This document shows, one piece after another, positions 20,491 to 31,831 of a stretch of DNA of 64,000 nucleotides (within the stretch, counting starts at the first letter, position 1; each line of letters opens with the position of its first letter). Below the pieces are notes generated by a model. It was not told the origin of the DNA. It saw nothing but the letters and a program-made list of their open reading frames with translations, and searched no databases. Source of the stretch: Mesotaenium endlicherianum (taxonomy: Eukaryota > Streptophyta > Zygnematophyceae > Zygnematales > Mesotaeniaceae); contig WELA01007091.1 of the NCBI GenBank assembly GCA_009602735.1, forward strand, positions 275,872 to 339,871, read 5' to 3'. Position numbers and translations under genes: made by a program.

Positions 20491-20504
20491 TTACTCATAA
20501 GAGA

Positions 20505-20735
20505 GAGCAGGACAAGCGGCAGCAGCTGCAGCAACTACATCCATTGTTACTTCTAATGTGGCAACAAGATAGCAACAGGAGATGCCATGGGTGCATGTGC
20601 AGCAGCAGGGGCAGCAGCAACAGCAGTCGCACTGTTGGAGAAGCACTGATTCCAGCAGGTTTACTAGAAGTGTCTGCAGCAGCAGATTATCTCTGGACCG
20701 CAACAGGAGAAGCAGCCGCAGCAGAGGAAGCGGCA
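20505..20735. repeat. CAG/GCA-rich imperfect trinucleotide region
   Basis: Runs rich in GCAGCAG/CAACAG between 20505 and 20735, giving Gln/Ala or Leu/Cys-rich frames. It lies in the likely intron of gene U1 (minus strand), just past its donor at 20760. It looks like low-complexity DNA, not a coding domain. Confidence 0.5.
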
Positions 20736-20760
20736 TCACGGGCTGTGTTTGCATACATAC

Positions 20761-20844
20761 CTTTTGCAAGCCCGATGACACTGAGCTGCATGCGATAGGA
20801 CCACCTGGCATGAGTTGGAAATGTGTTTCCCCAGAGTCCTTTTG
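20761..20844 (-). pseudogene. Unknown gene U1, exon part beyond the solo LTR
   Basis: The minus strand reads on from the LTR as EDSGETHFQLMPGGPIACSS, then VSSGLQK, and ends at an excellent donor (CAAAAG^GTATGT at 20761/20760). With one copy of the 5-bp flank removed, it stays in frame with the DLFEGLDNPPAEQ end at 22059. This indicates that the LTR landed in an exon. Confidence 0.55.
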
Positions 20845-22053
20845 TGAAATGAATCTTGCTTATTCAAGATTAATATATTTTATTAAATACATAAGATCAA
20901 AGATAGGTGGAAGCGTGAGAAATCAGGGAGCGATCTTCGCCCTTATAGTGAATTCCGTTTACTCATCTATAACCCTTGGCTCACTTACCGTAGTGTGCCA
21001 TAGTTGCACACTAATACAAGGCACAAGAAAGAGGCGAGCTTGAGGACTAGAGCTTCTCCTTTAGAAACTCATGGCCTCTTGCCTACCAGGCATACAAGCG
21101 TGTATAAGCACATACACAAACATCAGGGGACTGAATAGCAAAGGCACTCTCCTTCTGATGACCATAAAGTAGCTAAAACACATCCCACTGACTTGGGTGC
21201 AAAGCCATGGAATTTGTCCGCTGTGTGACCCCGAGATATCAGAGGGCATAACTTTGTCAATACTACTCCAAATTGAGCAAACTTAACGGCAACGGATGCA
21301 TCTTGACGAGACCTTTTCAAAAAGTTCTAGTTTGCTCCATTTGGAGCGTAGACAAAGCAACCATGTCAATTTCTGTGAAGGCTGGTCATTAGAACGAACC
21401 CAAAAAGTGCACACATGACTTGCAAGTAGAAATCCGACTGTAAAGCCTACTGTCCAAAATGAGGGACCACGAGATCCTAGCCTGCTATGTACCTAGTGAC
21501 CACCTGGTTGACCACGACGCAAGGTGCGCCGTTTTGTGGGAAACCCGTTAAGTTGGGACCCACCGATCTAGGCATAACGACCATATTAATTGGTCGGTTG
21601 ACTGAAGTCCTAACTGTACAGTTGACTGACGACGGCTCCGCCTACCCAAGAGTTAACTACATTGGTAGGACATCGGTTTACCGAATCTCAGTTGACTTCC
21701 CGACTTTCAATATACTACGGTTGCATGTGCCAATCTACAAATAATAATCTAAATGAATATATCTATCCTCAACGTACTGAAGCTAAGTATACTGACTAAT
21801 ATCAAGCGAGCTTACTACATGTCAACCTACTGATATTATATCCTATATATAACTGATACATAAATCTCAGCAAACTATACTATGATACAAAAGTCATTCT
21901 GCTGACCTTTTTGACAAAGTAAGTAAACTCGCATTATACCGACATACATTCATTTAGATGAACTCGCAAATGTGAGTATATTGACATAATACTTATTAAG
22001 TGTGGTATTTATATATGCAATTTATTTATTAAATAATGAATTGATTCATTACA
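20845..22053 (-). mobile_element. Solo LTR related to element B (about 1.2 kb)
   Basis: On the plus strand it begins TGAAATGAATC and ends GATTCATTACA, like the LTRs of element B. It shares an internal block with them around 21600-21680 (GCCTACCC.AGAGTTAAC...TTGGTAGGAC). No internal element sequence is attached. The flanks TTTTG (20840-20844) and TCTTG (22054-22058) match at four of five positions, consistent with an old 5-bp duplication. The usual origin is recombination between the two LTRs of a full element. It splits gene U1. Confidence 0.75.
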
Positions 22054-22058
22054 TCTTG

Positions 22059-23021
22059 CTCGGCTGGGGGATTATCCAATCCCTCGAAAAGGTCATATTC
22101 CAGCAAGTAGCGGCCACGCATGTTTTCCACAGGGTGGACTGCCTCGATCAGATAGGCCTCCAGAATGGTCGCTCCCACTGTCCACAGCCTCCAGGCAACC
22201 TTTCGGGGCGGTGCACATATCTTCACCCTGGAGCGGCACACCAGGGTACAAAGAAGGCCGCATCCTTTCTTCTTCAGCAACTCCATCAGCGGGACCTCCT
22301 CCGCTCGCCCCTGGCAGTTTGTTGTGACTTGCACGAACGTACCAGGAGGCACTCCAATGACGCTATAAAAATGGTCTCCTTTCCACTCGTCCTTGAGGCG
22401 GAAACCATTCTGCCTAACCACTTCCTTGAATTTGGCATTCAAAGGAGCTGGATACCCGATGCTCAACCAATCATTTTTGTATCTTGGCGTTTGTATGCGC
22501 TCAATGATACACCTGCCCATCATCATAACGCTGGTCCTAGAGCCATCGTTTCTATGCTGTAGGAATTCCGTGTTTTGAGACAACCTCTCAGGCCCATAGG
22601 CGGTGGGAAGCCTCTGAGGTTCTTCAATGAAAAGGCTTACATCCCGCGCATTAGCAGGTGTTATGACCTCTGCTTCGCCCCTTTTTTAAGATATGCCGTC
22701 CTTGTCATTGTGGAAGTAACAGGTCACGAGTAGAGATGCAGCCACCGTGAGAGGAGAGGTTAGCAAAAATGCCGAGCGTGGGCACTTAGTTTGAACATAT
22801 ATGCTAGCTTTTTTTTCGACTACCACCAAAAGAGAAGAAGGTTGAACTTCCTCGGTCATTTTGAACTCCATTCCTCTTCTCAAGCCACTTCCAATATATT
22901 CTTGCTTTAAGTCACCACCTGCTCCACTGTCCCTTAATGCATGCTCGATCATCTCGAATTGGCTTGCATCCAATTGTTTGAGCTTCCATGCAACTTCCCT
23001 GAGACTAAGCCGAGGAGACAT
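22059..23021 (-). pseudogene. Unknown gene U1, main part
   Basis: The minus strand starts MSPRLSLREVAWKLKQLDAS at 23021 and reads to DKDGIS and a TAA near 22686. It then continues in the same frame (EVITPANARDVSLFIEEP...) to DLFEGLDNPPAEQ, where the solo LTR cuts it. The second half is well composed (GDHFYSVIGVPPGTFVQVTT; LWTVGATILEAYLIEAVHPV). I recognise no domain. The TAA could be decay of CAA or lie in an unseen intron. Together with 20761-20844 it forms one interrupted gene of more than 330 codons. Confidence 0.5.
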
Positions 23022-23802
23022 GACAAGAACTCAACAAGAAGGTGGACTTGTAGGTCTTCGTCCAACACGTGCGACATTGGTGAAACGTAAGCTAAAGTCA
23101 CATCGGAGAGCGCCGTGATAGGGCGACAAAGAGGCGCACCGTATTACCCTGACTGCCACCTCACCATAAATTTAACTTCATGCCCATGTTGTCAACTCTC
23201 GAACCCCACTGAAGCTCAAATTGACCTTCAAATTGCTACAAATGACTAAAGCTTGCATGCACCTTAATTGAATGCGTCAAGAACCATCTGAGAATGTATG
23301 AACAGGTTCAAATGCTGGAAAACAATAACAAACCTGGACGTCTATGCACAAGTTACAAAACATGCAGCATGCACACCATGCACAGTCAAACATGAAGATT
23401 TAACGCAACCTTGTTGAACGAACGACAGACGCCATGGAGAGCATACAGGTTGTACTATTGCGCTTTATTAGGAAGTCTGCCTCTTTGACGTGCAAGCTAC
23501 ATTGCATGGGCGCAATAAGTTTGTGGTCCATCATTTGTATCACTTCCAAACACTGCGAAGGTGTTGACAATGCGGCACAACTACACATTCTTACTCTTCT
23601 CTCGAACACCAAAGTCACCCACCCTCTTCCTTCTCTGGTTACCTGTGCTAAACTCACGGTTCCAAGATCAATTACAACAATCATACAGTTGCTCTTCACA
23701 CAACACTCTGAGACTTTCAGAAAGATACGCTTGCGTCTGTACTGTTTGTCAGATCGGCATACATGCAAGCCTATAGGATGGGGAAGGTGAGCGGCGCAAC
23801 CG

Positions 23803-23803
<1 letters not shown>
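23022..23803. other. Intergenic, no gene seen
   Basis: Upstream flank of U1 up to the microsatellite block. Frames on either strand lack recognisable features. Confidence 0.45.
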
Positions 23804-23855
<52 letters not shown>

Positions 23856-23881
23856 GGTACGCAAGCGTGCGATGACTTTGT

Positions 23882-23912
<31 letters not shown>
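23804..23912. repeat. (CT)n and (GT)n microsatellites
   Basis: A pure CT run of about 50 bp (23804-23853), a 27-bp spacer, then a GT run (23880-23912) grading into GTGCGTGC. An ambiguous base sits at 23944. Confidence 0.95.
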
Positions 23913-23917
<5 letters not shown>

Positions 23918-24171
23918 CGTGTGCGTGCGTGCTTGAGCAGGCGNCTGTAAGATGGGCGCTTCTATTATTGTGTCTCTCACCAAATGGGAACTCTCCCTCG
24001 CTCTGACTCTTCTTGTCCACTTCATTGATCTCACGTGTGCTGTAATATGGGCCTTTCTATTATCGTGTCCCTCACAAAGTGGGAACTTTTGTCAGGTTAA
24101 CAAAGAAGTAAACGAAGAAGCAACCTTGTGTGCCAGCTGCAGCGGAGCTGGATAAGAGTCGCTGGGGGTGA

Positions 24172-24278
24172 GCTCTCTCTCTCTCTCTCCCTCTCTCTCC
24201 CTCTCTCTCTGCCCCCCCCCNNNNNNNNNNNNNNNNNNNNNNNNNNNNNNNNNNNNNNNNNNNNNNNNNNNNNNNNNN

Positions 24279-24310
<32 letters not shown>

Positions 24311-24334
24311 TCTCTCGCTTGCTCGCTCTCTCTC
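24172..24334. repeat. (CT)n tract with assembly gap
   Basis: CT/CCCT repeats interrupted by an N gap at 24221-24278 that follows a poly-C run. The gap length is probably nominal. Confidence 0.95.
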
Positions 24335-24646
24335 ACCTTGTCCACCATACAAGTTGAGTGGTGTTTGTGTTTACCAGTGAGTGTTAGGGTTTGTGCACCC
24401 TGACAGCCTTGCAAAGGCAGCATCACTCGTGTAGTGAGATGCCAATGCTGGTTGTGTGCATCGCATGTTTTGCCCCGTCCCTCCTTTTATTCCCTCCCTC
24501 TCTCCTTGTCTCCCAGGTTTAGGGTTTTGGAGGTTTAGGGTTCGGATTAGGATTTGTCTGAGAACCCAATGTTGTTTGTGTGCATTGTACCGTGGGAGCG
24601 AGAGGGATGGTACTTGTAAGCACACCTGCCATGAATTTGCGTCTGG

Positions 24647-26362
24647 ATGCCTCACCTTAGAAGGGGGACAAGAAGGCGTGGCACACCTCTTTCAACCTTG
24701 CACGAGGGCACGCATATTGGGGCCTTGCCTGATAACCTGCTGAAGGACATTCTGCTCCGTGCCTCGCGGCAGCATAATCGCCGTTCACACCTTGTCCTTC
24801 AATCAAGGAACCGTGTGCAAGCAACAATGTCGGTATGCAAGCGGTGGGAGAGGGTCCTGCTCCACAATTGCAATGCTGCGTCAATCGCCATTGGGGATGA
24901 CTAGGAGACAACGATGCGCCAATTGGACAAGCTTACCGGCGTGAAGGTTGTTTGGATCTATCTCAGGTGTGGCTCGTCTAGTGTCATCTTTTTGCGCAAT
25001 CTGGGTAACAAATACCCCCAGATCACTTTTTTCCATTTCATAGTGGAGCTGGGTGTGGCTGTTATGCAGCATTTGGGAGAGTTTGTGAGGTCAAGGAAGA
25101 ACATGATCCACCTCAGTGTCGTGTACGACAATTCGATGAAAACTTTCTGTGAACCGGCACAAAGTTGGGGCGGAGTTGTCTTCCGTATAAAGCATGGAGT
25201 TTGGCTCTAGAGACACGTTGGAGGTGTTGGAACTGGACTTCTCTGGTTTGTGGTGGGTCTACCCGTGTCGGCAAATGTCGGAGTTGGCCATCAGCCCGAC
25301 CATTGCGCGTTTAGCAAAACTGCGAATTTTGGCCCTCGCGCTTCCACACCATGTAGCCCGCTTGACTCTGCTGCAGTGGCTGACCACGTGCACCGCAGTA
25401 GTTGCTCTGGATGCTTACCACGGGGAGCTCGACCCGAAGGGTGTCCTGGCCACCTGGTAGTCCCTGTCTGCAATGAAGGAGCTGCGCCTCGAGGCACTGA
25501 CCGTGCGTTTCTTGCAAATCAATCCTGTCCCTTGTGTGCTGCTTCGGAGAAACGCCGCAGTCACGCCATACATGTCGCGCTTGTGCACGCTCCGAAATGC
25601 CCCGCTGACACAACAAGGCGTCATTGGCATATTGTTTGCAAGGCTCTAACCTCACCCAGGAAATGGAGTTGCTAGCTCAATCTACATGTCTGTCAATGCT
25701 GTCACTAGAATGGAGCTACCCCCTTTTTGAGCTAGAGTTACCAGGCCCTGAGCTACACCTGAAGCTGCCAGCAACCCTCCGCACCTTATCCGTCAGGTCC
25801 AAGTGCATCCCAAAGATTGAGAATCGCTTGCCGCTGGTGGATGCACTAACAATCGTTTGCGAGGAGGTCGACAGCGGGTTCTTTCAATCTACTCCCAACG
25901 CTCGAACCTTGATGTTGACTTTGGGAGGTGCCCGTGCCTGGCCAGCTTTTCGCATTTGAAAAGGGTGGAGCACTTGGAACTGGAGTGGCGGCTGAGGCTG
26001 GTGAACGCGAAGCTGCTGCCCCTGCACTGTTCACGAATGGACCCTGGGCTTACTCACTGCAGAGTGTAGTGATGGTTGGCTGCCGACTGGTTCCACTCAT
26101 GGGCGGCCTTGTTGACATGCATAGCTCCCCGGCGGTGACTATCTACTGCAACTGCTCCGATACAGAAGGTGGATACTTTCGCCTCATTGACGACTGGGGC
26201 AAATTTCCACGTCACGAGTGGAATGTGGAGCCATATGAAGAGCAGATGCCCAATAGGCACTACGTCTACAGCTGTGGCCGTGATTACCAAGAGGGCCAAA
26301 GGAGAGGGCGCCCTAGCTGCCGTAACGTGCCTGCGGACACCTTGCGTAGGCTTTTAAAGTGA
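24647..26362 (+). pseudogene. F-box/LRR family gene FB2, decayed
   Basis: The N-terminus carries an F-box (GALPDNLLKDILLRA...SVCKRWERVLL), the Skp1-binding module of SCF ubiquitin ligases. Leucine-rich-repeat segments follow that align with FB1 and FB3 (YPQITFFHFIVELGVAVMQH; DTLEVLELDFSGL; MKELRLEAL). The C-terminal signature VVMVGCRLVPLMGGL and a CNCSD tail end with TGA at 26362. In-frame TAG codons at 24902-24904 and 25458-25460 and several frame changes in 25190-26060 break it. Both TAGs could derive from CAG or TGG by one transition. The F-box exon is preceded at 24519-24545 by two TTTAGGG motifs. Confidence 0.75.
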
Positions 26363-26386
26363 GAATGATGGTGTACACAGAAGCGT

Positions 26387-27205
26387 GTGTGGACTTCGTT
26401 CTTACGTGTATGCAGTTGTCAGCCTTGCATGGCCTTGGTGTCTTGTAGTATTCAAAGAGTGTGCTGGAATGTAAAGGATTTGGATGCTCTTCTTTGCTTC
26501 CAATCTGTCAATTCTGGTTTGGGCTATGGGGCTGCCAAATTGCTTCCAAATTCTGGAGGGGTGGTAGCTATTGTCCCCCTTTTTTTCATGGAATGGAGGA
26601 TGAACAAGTCTGGAGAGAAAACTCTTCTTTTAAAGTTTTCAATTTCAGTTTTAAACAGGAAGGGACATGTTGTGATGGCCCCTAACCAGTGTTATGATAG
26701 ACTTGTTTGGAAGGCACATCATCATATTGACACTGGCACTCATATATAGTATAGACTTGCTGATTACCCTCTTAGGATGCAAGCACATGGGCTTGAAGTT
26801 AAGGATGCCATGATAGAAGCAGCACAACTTGCAAGAGCTAACCTGCTATAGAAGGAACAAAAGAGGATTAAGAGGGAGAGAGAGAACTATAAGAGAGCTT
26901 GTGAGTTGCAAAAAGCTGCTGATTTGGCAACTCGTGAGTTGAGAATGCAAAGGTCACAGGCTCTGCGCACACCTGCAGAAAGAAAAGCAGATGTCGATGC
27001 TACTTTTGCACCTCAACCTCCTACTACCTCTAAGCTAGCTAAACAAGCTGCTATACAAGTCATGAGAGAGGCAAGAGCTAAGGTTGCAGATGAAGTGAGG
27101 CAAGTGCTTCAACAGAGAGAAGAGGAAGACAGGTTGATTGCGCAACAAGAGAAGGAGCATGCTCAAGCAATGCAAGCTTTGGTAAGAGAAGGCAAGCACT
27201 TGTAA
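26387..27205 (+). pseudogene. Helical, charged protein remnant of unknown origin
   Basis: A plus-strand frame reading DTGTHI-TAG-YRLADYPLRMQAHGLE...ARANLL-TAG-KEQKRIKRERENYKRA, then an open helical stretch to TAA at 27205 (AKVADEVRQVLQQREEEDRL). In-frame TAGs lie at 26747-26749 and 26849-26851. The segment is alanine/arginine/glutamate-rich and probably coiled coil. No family was recognised. It could be a downstream part of FB2's neighbour or a decayed element. Confidence 0.4.
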
Positions 27206-28422
27206 TTAAAAGAGCTTATGAAGAGAGCGTGCGAGGTAGCAGCCAACAGGAGAAAGACTCTAGCTATTTTTTATTTTTTGGCTATCTATGAGGGTTCTTA
27301 GTAGCCTCTTAAATAATGGAGTCAATTAGGAAATTTTTGGACAACTGATGGTCATTTGTATGAAGCAGCAAGAATGAGACAAAGTGAGAATTTCCACTTT
27401 TGTCGACAAATTCTTCACTTTCACTAAAAGTGCAATAACTTATGGAGAATATGTCAGCTATGTCTGAAAATATAAGAAACCTACATATATGGGTTGTTTA
27501 TCAGAATCTCAAATTTCAGACCATTTCGACAAAACCGTTGCAAATGGCGCTAAAAAGTACCTTAGTATCCAAAAAATGGGGATTTGGGCTGCATGTGTTA
27601 CTATAAGAATTTACAAGGTGCTGCAAATATAAAAAACCTACATGGGTAAGTCCAAACTACATACCTACTTGAAGCCTTTAGGAGGCGTGCAGGTACTAGA
27701 GTTTCAAATCCTCTGCCCAATACGATGTTACTTCCCATATGTTACACAACAGTTAACTCTGAACAGGGGTCGCTTCACACGTTACTTAGTCAGCGAAGAA
27801 AGCTTCGTCTTCTTCTTCGCCACCTCAAAACGAGAGGCGGCATGAGCAGCAGGCCGACAAACTCGCGGAGCAGAGACATTCACTTCCAGAGGTTGGAGCA
27901 CCCGTCTTTTGCTCGGTCGCCGTACTTGCTTATAATCTTTTTCTCTACGCTCCCGTAGCTCAAAACATTGCAGGCCGTTCTCTCGCTCGTCGTCAGTGAG
28001 GTTTATGATAATTTGCTGACATTCAGAGATTGTAGAGTGATTCAATTGTTGCACGCACACTAAATTACATTGTGTGCGTGTCGGCTTCGGGGTTCACAAA
28101 CACAATGCATGCGCTAAATATGGGAGCCATACATTAGAAACGAAAGGCACCAGGTACTTGCCAACCCACCTCCCTCTCTTGCCCCCGCTGCAGGGGGAAC
28201 ACATTGACTACGGGCATGCGAGGATCTCTAGTGTCAAAAACCGTAATCCCGCCGTTTGTCATTGTGTCTATCACCCCACCAACGTGTTTAGCTTTGCAAA
28301 ATAAGAACACGCAAATAGGCACCTACAGGCACACGACCGTGGGATGGTTGTTAGTGCAGTGCAGATTTTTACTCATGCACTGCAAAGTCAAGCTGGGATG
28401 AAGAGAGTGTGAAACAGTGTAC
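27206..28422. other. Intergenic, AT-rich
   Basis: AT-rich until about 27700, then mixed composition. No credible gene seen; it may contain the 3' UTR of the minus-strand HIRAN gene 2. Confidence 0.45.
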
Positions 28423-28872
28423 CTAGGAACAATCTACTGCTGGCCTGCCTTCAGGCAGAGCGCCACAAACACAAACCCGCCTTGCCTCTATGAGAGGACA
28501 AAGGTGCAGGCTCACGCTGTCCGATAAGTAGCCAAATTTGCGGCCCTCGGCACTGTTGACACTAAGCGCATTGCTCTTATATATGTTGGTGGGCTCCCTC
28601 CTGACTACAACAACCTGCTCAAGTTCATAAAACATGGGTGTCACAGTCATTCCAAGGAGCTGCTGTGAGCACATGCATGTACACGTTTTGATGGCAACAC
28701 CTATCTCACTCACCTCGTTGGCTGGAACCTTGCACACAAAATGACAAAAGTCAGGGACTTCTGCGCAAATGTAACCCCTGTACTCCATGTCCCGTGGAAG
28801 CTCCAAAACCTCGTTCATCCTCGGCCGACCACGACGTTGCAATGCCGTGGAAGCGACCACAGAGTTGGCCAA
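28423..28872 (-). CDS. HIRAN gene 2, HIRAN exons
   Basis: The minus strand starts MANSVVASTALQRRGRPRMN, which includes an AT-hook-like RRGRPR core. A good intron lies inside: donor AACGAG^GTGAGT at 28714/28713, acceptor TTGAGCAG^GTTGTT at 28615/28614 (99 bp, a multiple of three). After splicing, CKVPANE joins VVVVRREPTNIYKSNALSVN and then GRKFGYLSDSVSLHLCPLIE. This matches the HIRAN pattern (LVREP.N.YD.NAI.V...G...GYL......L.PLI). HIRAN modules in Rad5/HLTF and FAN1-type proteins recognise DNA ends. Stand-alone copies exist, and their function in algae is not known to me. The intron sits at the same residue as in gene 3. Stop TAG at 28423-28425. The 5' continuation is the exon at 29245-29794. 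Confidence 0.72.
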   Translation of the reverse strand: MANSVVASTALQRRGRPRMNEVLELPRDMEYRGYICAEVPDFCHFVCKVPANEVSEIGVAIKTCTCMCSQQLLGMTVTPMFYELEQVVVVRREPTNIYKSNALSVNSAEGRKFGYLSDSVSLHLCPLIEARRVCVCGALPEGRPAVDCS

Positions 28873-29218
28873 GGTGCCAATGTCCCCCCAAGACTTATCA
28901 CATCTGCTGCTGGTACACTACTCGTCTGCATTAGTGTCAAAGCAGCCACACGCGAGCGTCAGAATAGAGAAGCGGGCATATAGTTCACACACATTGGTAG
29001 TTGTAGAGGCTGCTCACAATGCAGAAGAGGAGGTGACAAATCAATGCATCATAGCAATGTTTTTGATGCTACAAACGCAGCAGCACACAATTTCTTGTTT
29101 CAAGAGACTGCATTGGTATGTGTGTGTGGGACAAAGGTTCGAGTGTACATAACATAACCTGGTGCAGGTAAGCAACGGGTCACACTTCTTCAGCTTCCGA
29201 GTCTTGCACTTCTGTATC

Positions 29219-29794
29219 CTAATCCTCAAAAGCCACCTCCTTACGGGTAGGTGACATAGGGGGGCTTGGAAATGTTTGTTGTATATCAGCGACTGCTTTA
29301 TCATCTGTCACAAGCACAACCTTCTCCTGGACGCCATAACCTCTTGGGTACCCTACGCCTGTCTCAACGCCAGATGCGTCTCCTCTCAAACTTGCAATAA
29401 TGCTGTGGAGCCCATCCTTCTCCTCTACCAAATGCGCTACCACCCTCTCATGCTCTTCTTGCATCATCACCCTCGCTCGGCAATAAGTATGTAAGGCACG
29501 TGCCTTGTCCTCAACCTCCTTGGAAAGTCTAGTGTTATCTAGCTTCAGCAGATAAATCTCCCTCTCGAAGTCATTTTTTGTCGTCCCACCTCCTCTGCAG
29601 CGGGCCCCTGGCGTCGTGCAAACTTGCGTAGTAGCTCCATTGCGCCATGGCGGAAGCAAATGCGAGTGCGAACAGTGAGGCATAAGAGATTTACTCACCA
29701 TTGGATTGCTCACCAGTGTGCTCTCAGTTATGACAATATGACAGACACGTTCAAAAATAATGAAAGGTGGCGGCAGGTGGCGCGGTGGAGACAC
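29219..29794 (-). CDS. HIRAN gene 2, N-terminal coiled-coil exon
   Basis: Minus-strand frame of 191 codons. The middle is a coiled coil (FEREIYLLKLDNTRLSKEVE; MMQEEHERVVAHLVEEKDGL), followed by an unstructured tail (FPSPPMSPT). A strong donor (CTACCC^GTAAGG at 29245/29244) ends the exon before the frame's TAG. The start is uncertain; a Met near 29695 is also possible and overlaps a donor-like ATGGTGAGT. The layout (coiled coil, then acidic or proline tail, then HIRAN exon) matches genes 1 and 3. Confidence 0.55.
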   Translation of the reverse strand: MSPPRHLPPPFIIFERVCHIVITESTLVSNPMVSKSLMPHCSHSHLLPPWRNGATTQVCTTPGARCRGGGTTKNDFEREIYLLKLDNTRLSKEVEDKARALHTYCRARVMMQEEHERVVAHLVEEKDGLHSIIASLRGDASGVETGVGYPRGYGVQEKVVLVTDDKAVADIQQTFPSPPMSPTRKEVAFED

Positions 29795-30203
29795 GAGTGC
29801 AGGACGAGACCGTCACGGAACTGAAGAGTGGTCGTCGTACGGTGGTCCAAGTACAAGTCATAGTATGCCGGCTTGACCCATGCACCACCGAGTGTCACGA
29901 CTACGACATGGAGAGTTGTAAGCGTATTTGACAACGGCGTCGGACGGAGTGTTCAAAGATGGGACGAAAGAGACATGCTTGCTCCGAGGTGGGGTACAAG
30001 TGGACTAAAATGCACATCGACTCTGTGTCGGAACGGGAGACATAATCGTCGTACACTTGTCAAACAAATTTTGGTGGGCATATTGGAGCTCATATGAGAG
30101 AGCCGAATGGTCTTACTCGTGACGCCAACTTACATGCCAACTTATGTGCTTGCTCTCCCATCCAAGCCCTGCAAATGACTGACATAGTCGAGTTCATGGC
30201 TGC
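29795..30203. other. Intergenic between HIRAN gene 2 and the transposase
   Basis: Separates two divergently read genes. A 5' terminal inverted repeat of the transposon should lie here or nearby, but I could not identify one. Confidence 0.4.
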
Positions 30204-31680
30204 ATGGACGAACTCCTCCTCCCACAGGCTGGAGCGCGGTTGAGGCCGGGTGCAAGGGACACGTCCAACAGACGAGCACGTGTGGTGTGCGTCAATTGTG
30301 GAAAGCATTACTGTAGAAAGTGGGTGCCAAACCACCATTGCCGCCCTGGTCCTCTTCAGCTGAGAGTGGAAGCCATCAATGCACGATATGCACGTGTCCC
30401 AGGCCATGATCCGGGAGCAGGTGGCAACGTGACTGAGGAAGATGACGAGGTGGGAGGAGACAATGGGGAGGGTGCCGATGAGGCCAGAAGAGACGGCCAT
30501 GATACGAGGGGAGGAGAGGAGGGGGGGGGTGCGGATGAGAGGCGACGGCGACGGCAACTGCAACTGCGATGGCAATGGAGAGGCGACGGCAATGGCGACA
30601 GGGAAGGAGAAGAGGGGGAGGGCGCGGATGAGGCCAGAAGAGACGGCCATGGCACAAGGGGAGGAGGGGAGGGGGAGGGTGCGGATGAGGCCAGAAGCGA
30701 CGGCCATGGCAAGGTGGGAGGAGAGGAGGGGGAGGGTGCTGATGAGGCCAGAAGAGACGGCCATGGTGCGAGGGAGGGAGAGGAGGGGGAGGGTGCGGAT
30801 GAGGCCAAAAGAGACGGCCATGGTGCGAGGGGAGAAGAGGAGGGGGAGGATGCGGATATGAGGCGACGGCGACAACAACTGCGACGGCGACGGCGACGGA
30901 GAGGCGACAGCAATGGCAACAGGGAAGGGGAAGGCGACGGTAATGGCGACAGGGAAGCAGAAGAGGGGGAGGGCGCGGGTGAGGCCCGAGGCAACGGCAA
31001 TGGCAATAGGGAAGGAGAAGTGGGGGAGCACGGGGGTGGGGCCAGAGGGGAAGAAGGGAGAGGACGGGAAGAGAGAGAGGAGGAGGAGGATGGGCGGGAG
31101 GCTCAGGAGCCAGAGGCATTGCTGGTAGAATCGAGCGGCCCAGATATGTTTGGGCACTTTCAAAATGTTACAACCTTCGACAATTGCGTCATAAGGGAGC
31201 TGCTCAACCTCAACACGCAGAGGGCGCCGAAAGTTATATTTAAATGGCGGCACCGCAGTGGGCTTTTTAGCAACGACGAGGATGCATTCTGCCCGCCCAG
31301 TGTTGTAGATGGCATTTGCACAAGACTACAGGGCATGAATCTGAAATGAGTGGCATTGGAGGCACGCGACAATGATTCCCGCGGCGTCAACAATGACAAC
31401 TTAGGAAACAGGCGAGAAGGGGCGCATCCAGAAAGGCAGCCTCCCCTAATCCTGTGGTTGAAGTCCATCACAACAAGTCTGAGTGCGGACCTCAAAGACA
31501 AGGTGTACTGCAGCAAGCTGCACCCTAAGCCCAAGGATTTGGTGAACGGTCAAATGACAGGGGTGTACAATTCTCCCTTCTACACCGAACACTCATCCTC
31601 CAAGGCATACAGCTGCCACATTCCAAACATTGGGACAGTGAAGCTGGGAGACTTCTTGCTGGTTCAACCCACCCCCCTTG
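30204..31680 (+). pseudogene. Transposase exon 1: zinc finger and charged repeat linker
   Basis: Begins MDELLLPQAGARLRPGARDT, then the CxxC...HxxC finger at residues about 29-46. A long linker of 19-residue repeats follows, and then a conserved part (FGHFQNVTTFDNCVIRELLN; YCSKLHPKPKDLVNGQMTGV). It ends at CCCTTG^GTGAGT (31680/31681), phase 1, which fits the acceptor at 31988. One in-frame TGA at 31347-31349. Confidence 0.6.
30460..31090 (+). repeat. Coding minisatellite, 57-bp units
   Basis: Imperfect 57-bp units encoding EGADEARRDGHGARGGEEG-like 19-residue repeats. One unit lies at the start, four consecutive clean ones lie around 30620-30850, and degenerate ones flank them. The array is interrupted by arginine-rich inserts (RRRRRQLQLR, MRRRRQQLRRRRRRR). 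Strong purine bias on the plus strand. Confidence 0.85.
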
Positions 31681-31722
31681 GTGAGTAACATCGTCGCCTA
31701 CCCGGTCAGCCCCTGACTTGTG

Positions 31723-31775
<53 letters not shown>

Positions 31776-31776
31776 N

Positions 31777-31831
<55 letters not shown>

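Noticed and set aside
23400-24034. 206-codon minus-strand frame with His/Thr and Arg/Glu repeats
   Set aside because: It translates the GT and CT microsatellites; no domain outside them.
27650-27730. tRNA-like GAGTTTCAAATCCTC at about 27700
   Set aside because: A T-arm-like match only; no matching D-arm or acceptor stem could be placed upstream.
30090-31253. 387-codon minus-strand frame rich in Ser/Pro/Leu
   Set aside because: Antisense of the 57-bp minisatellite in the transposase. Repetitive translation with no domain.
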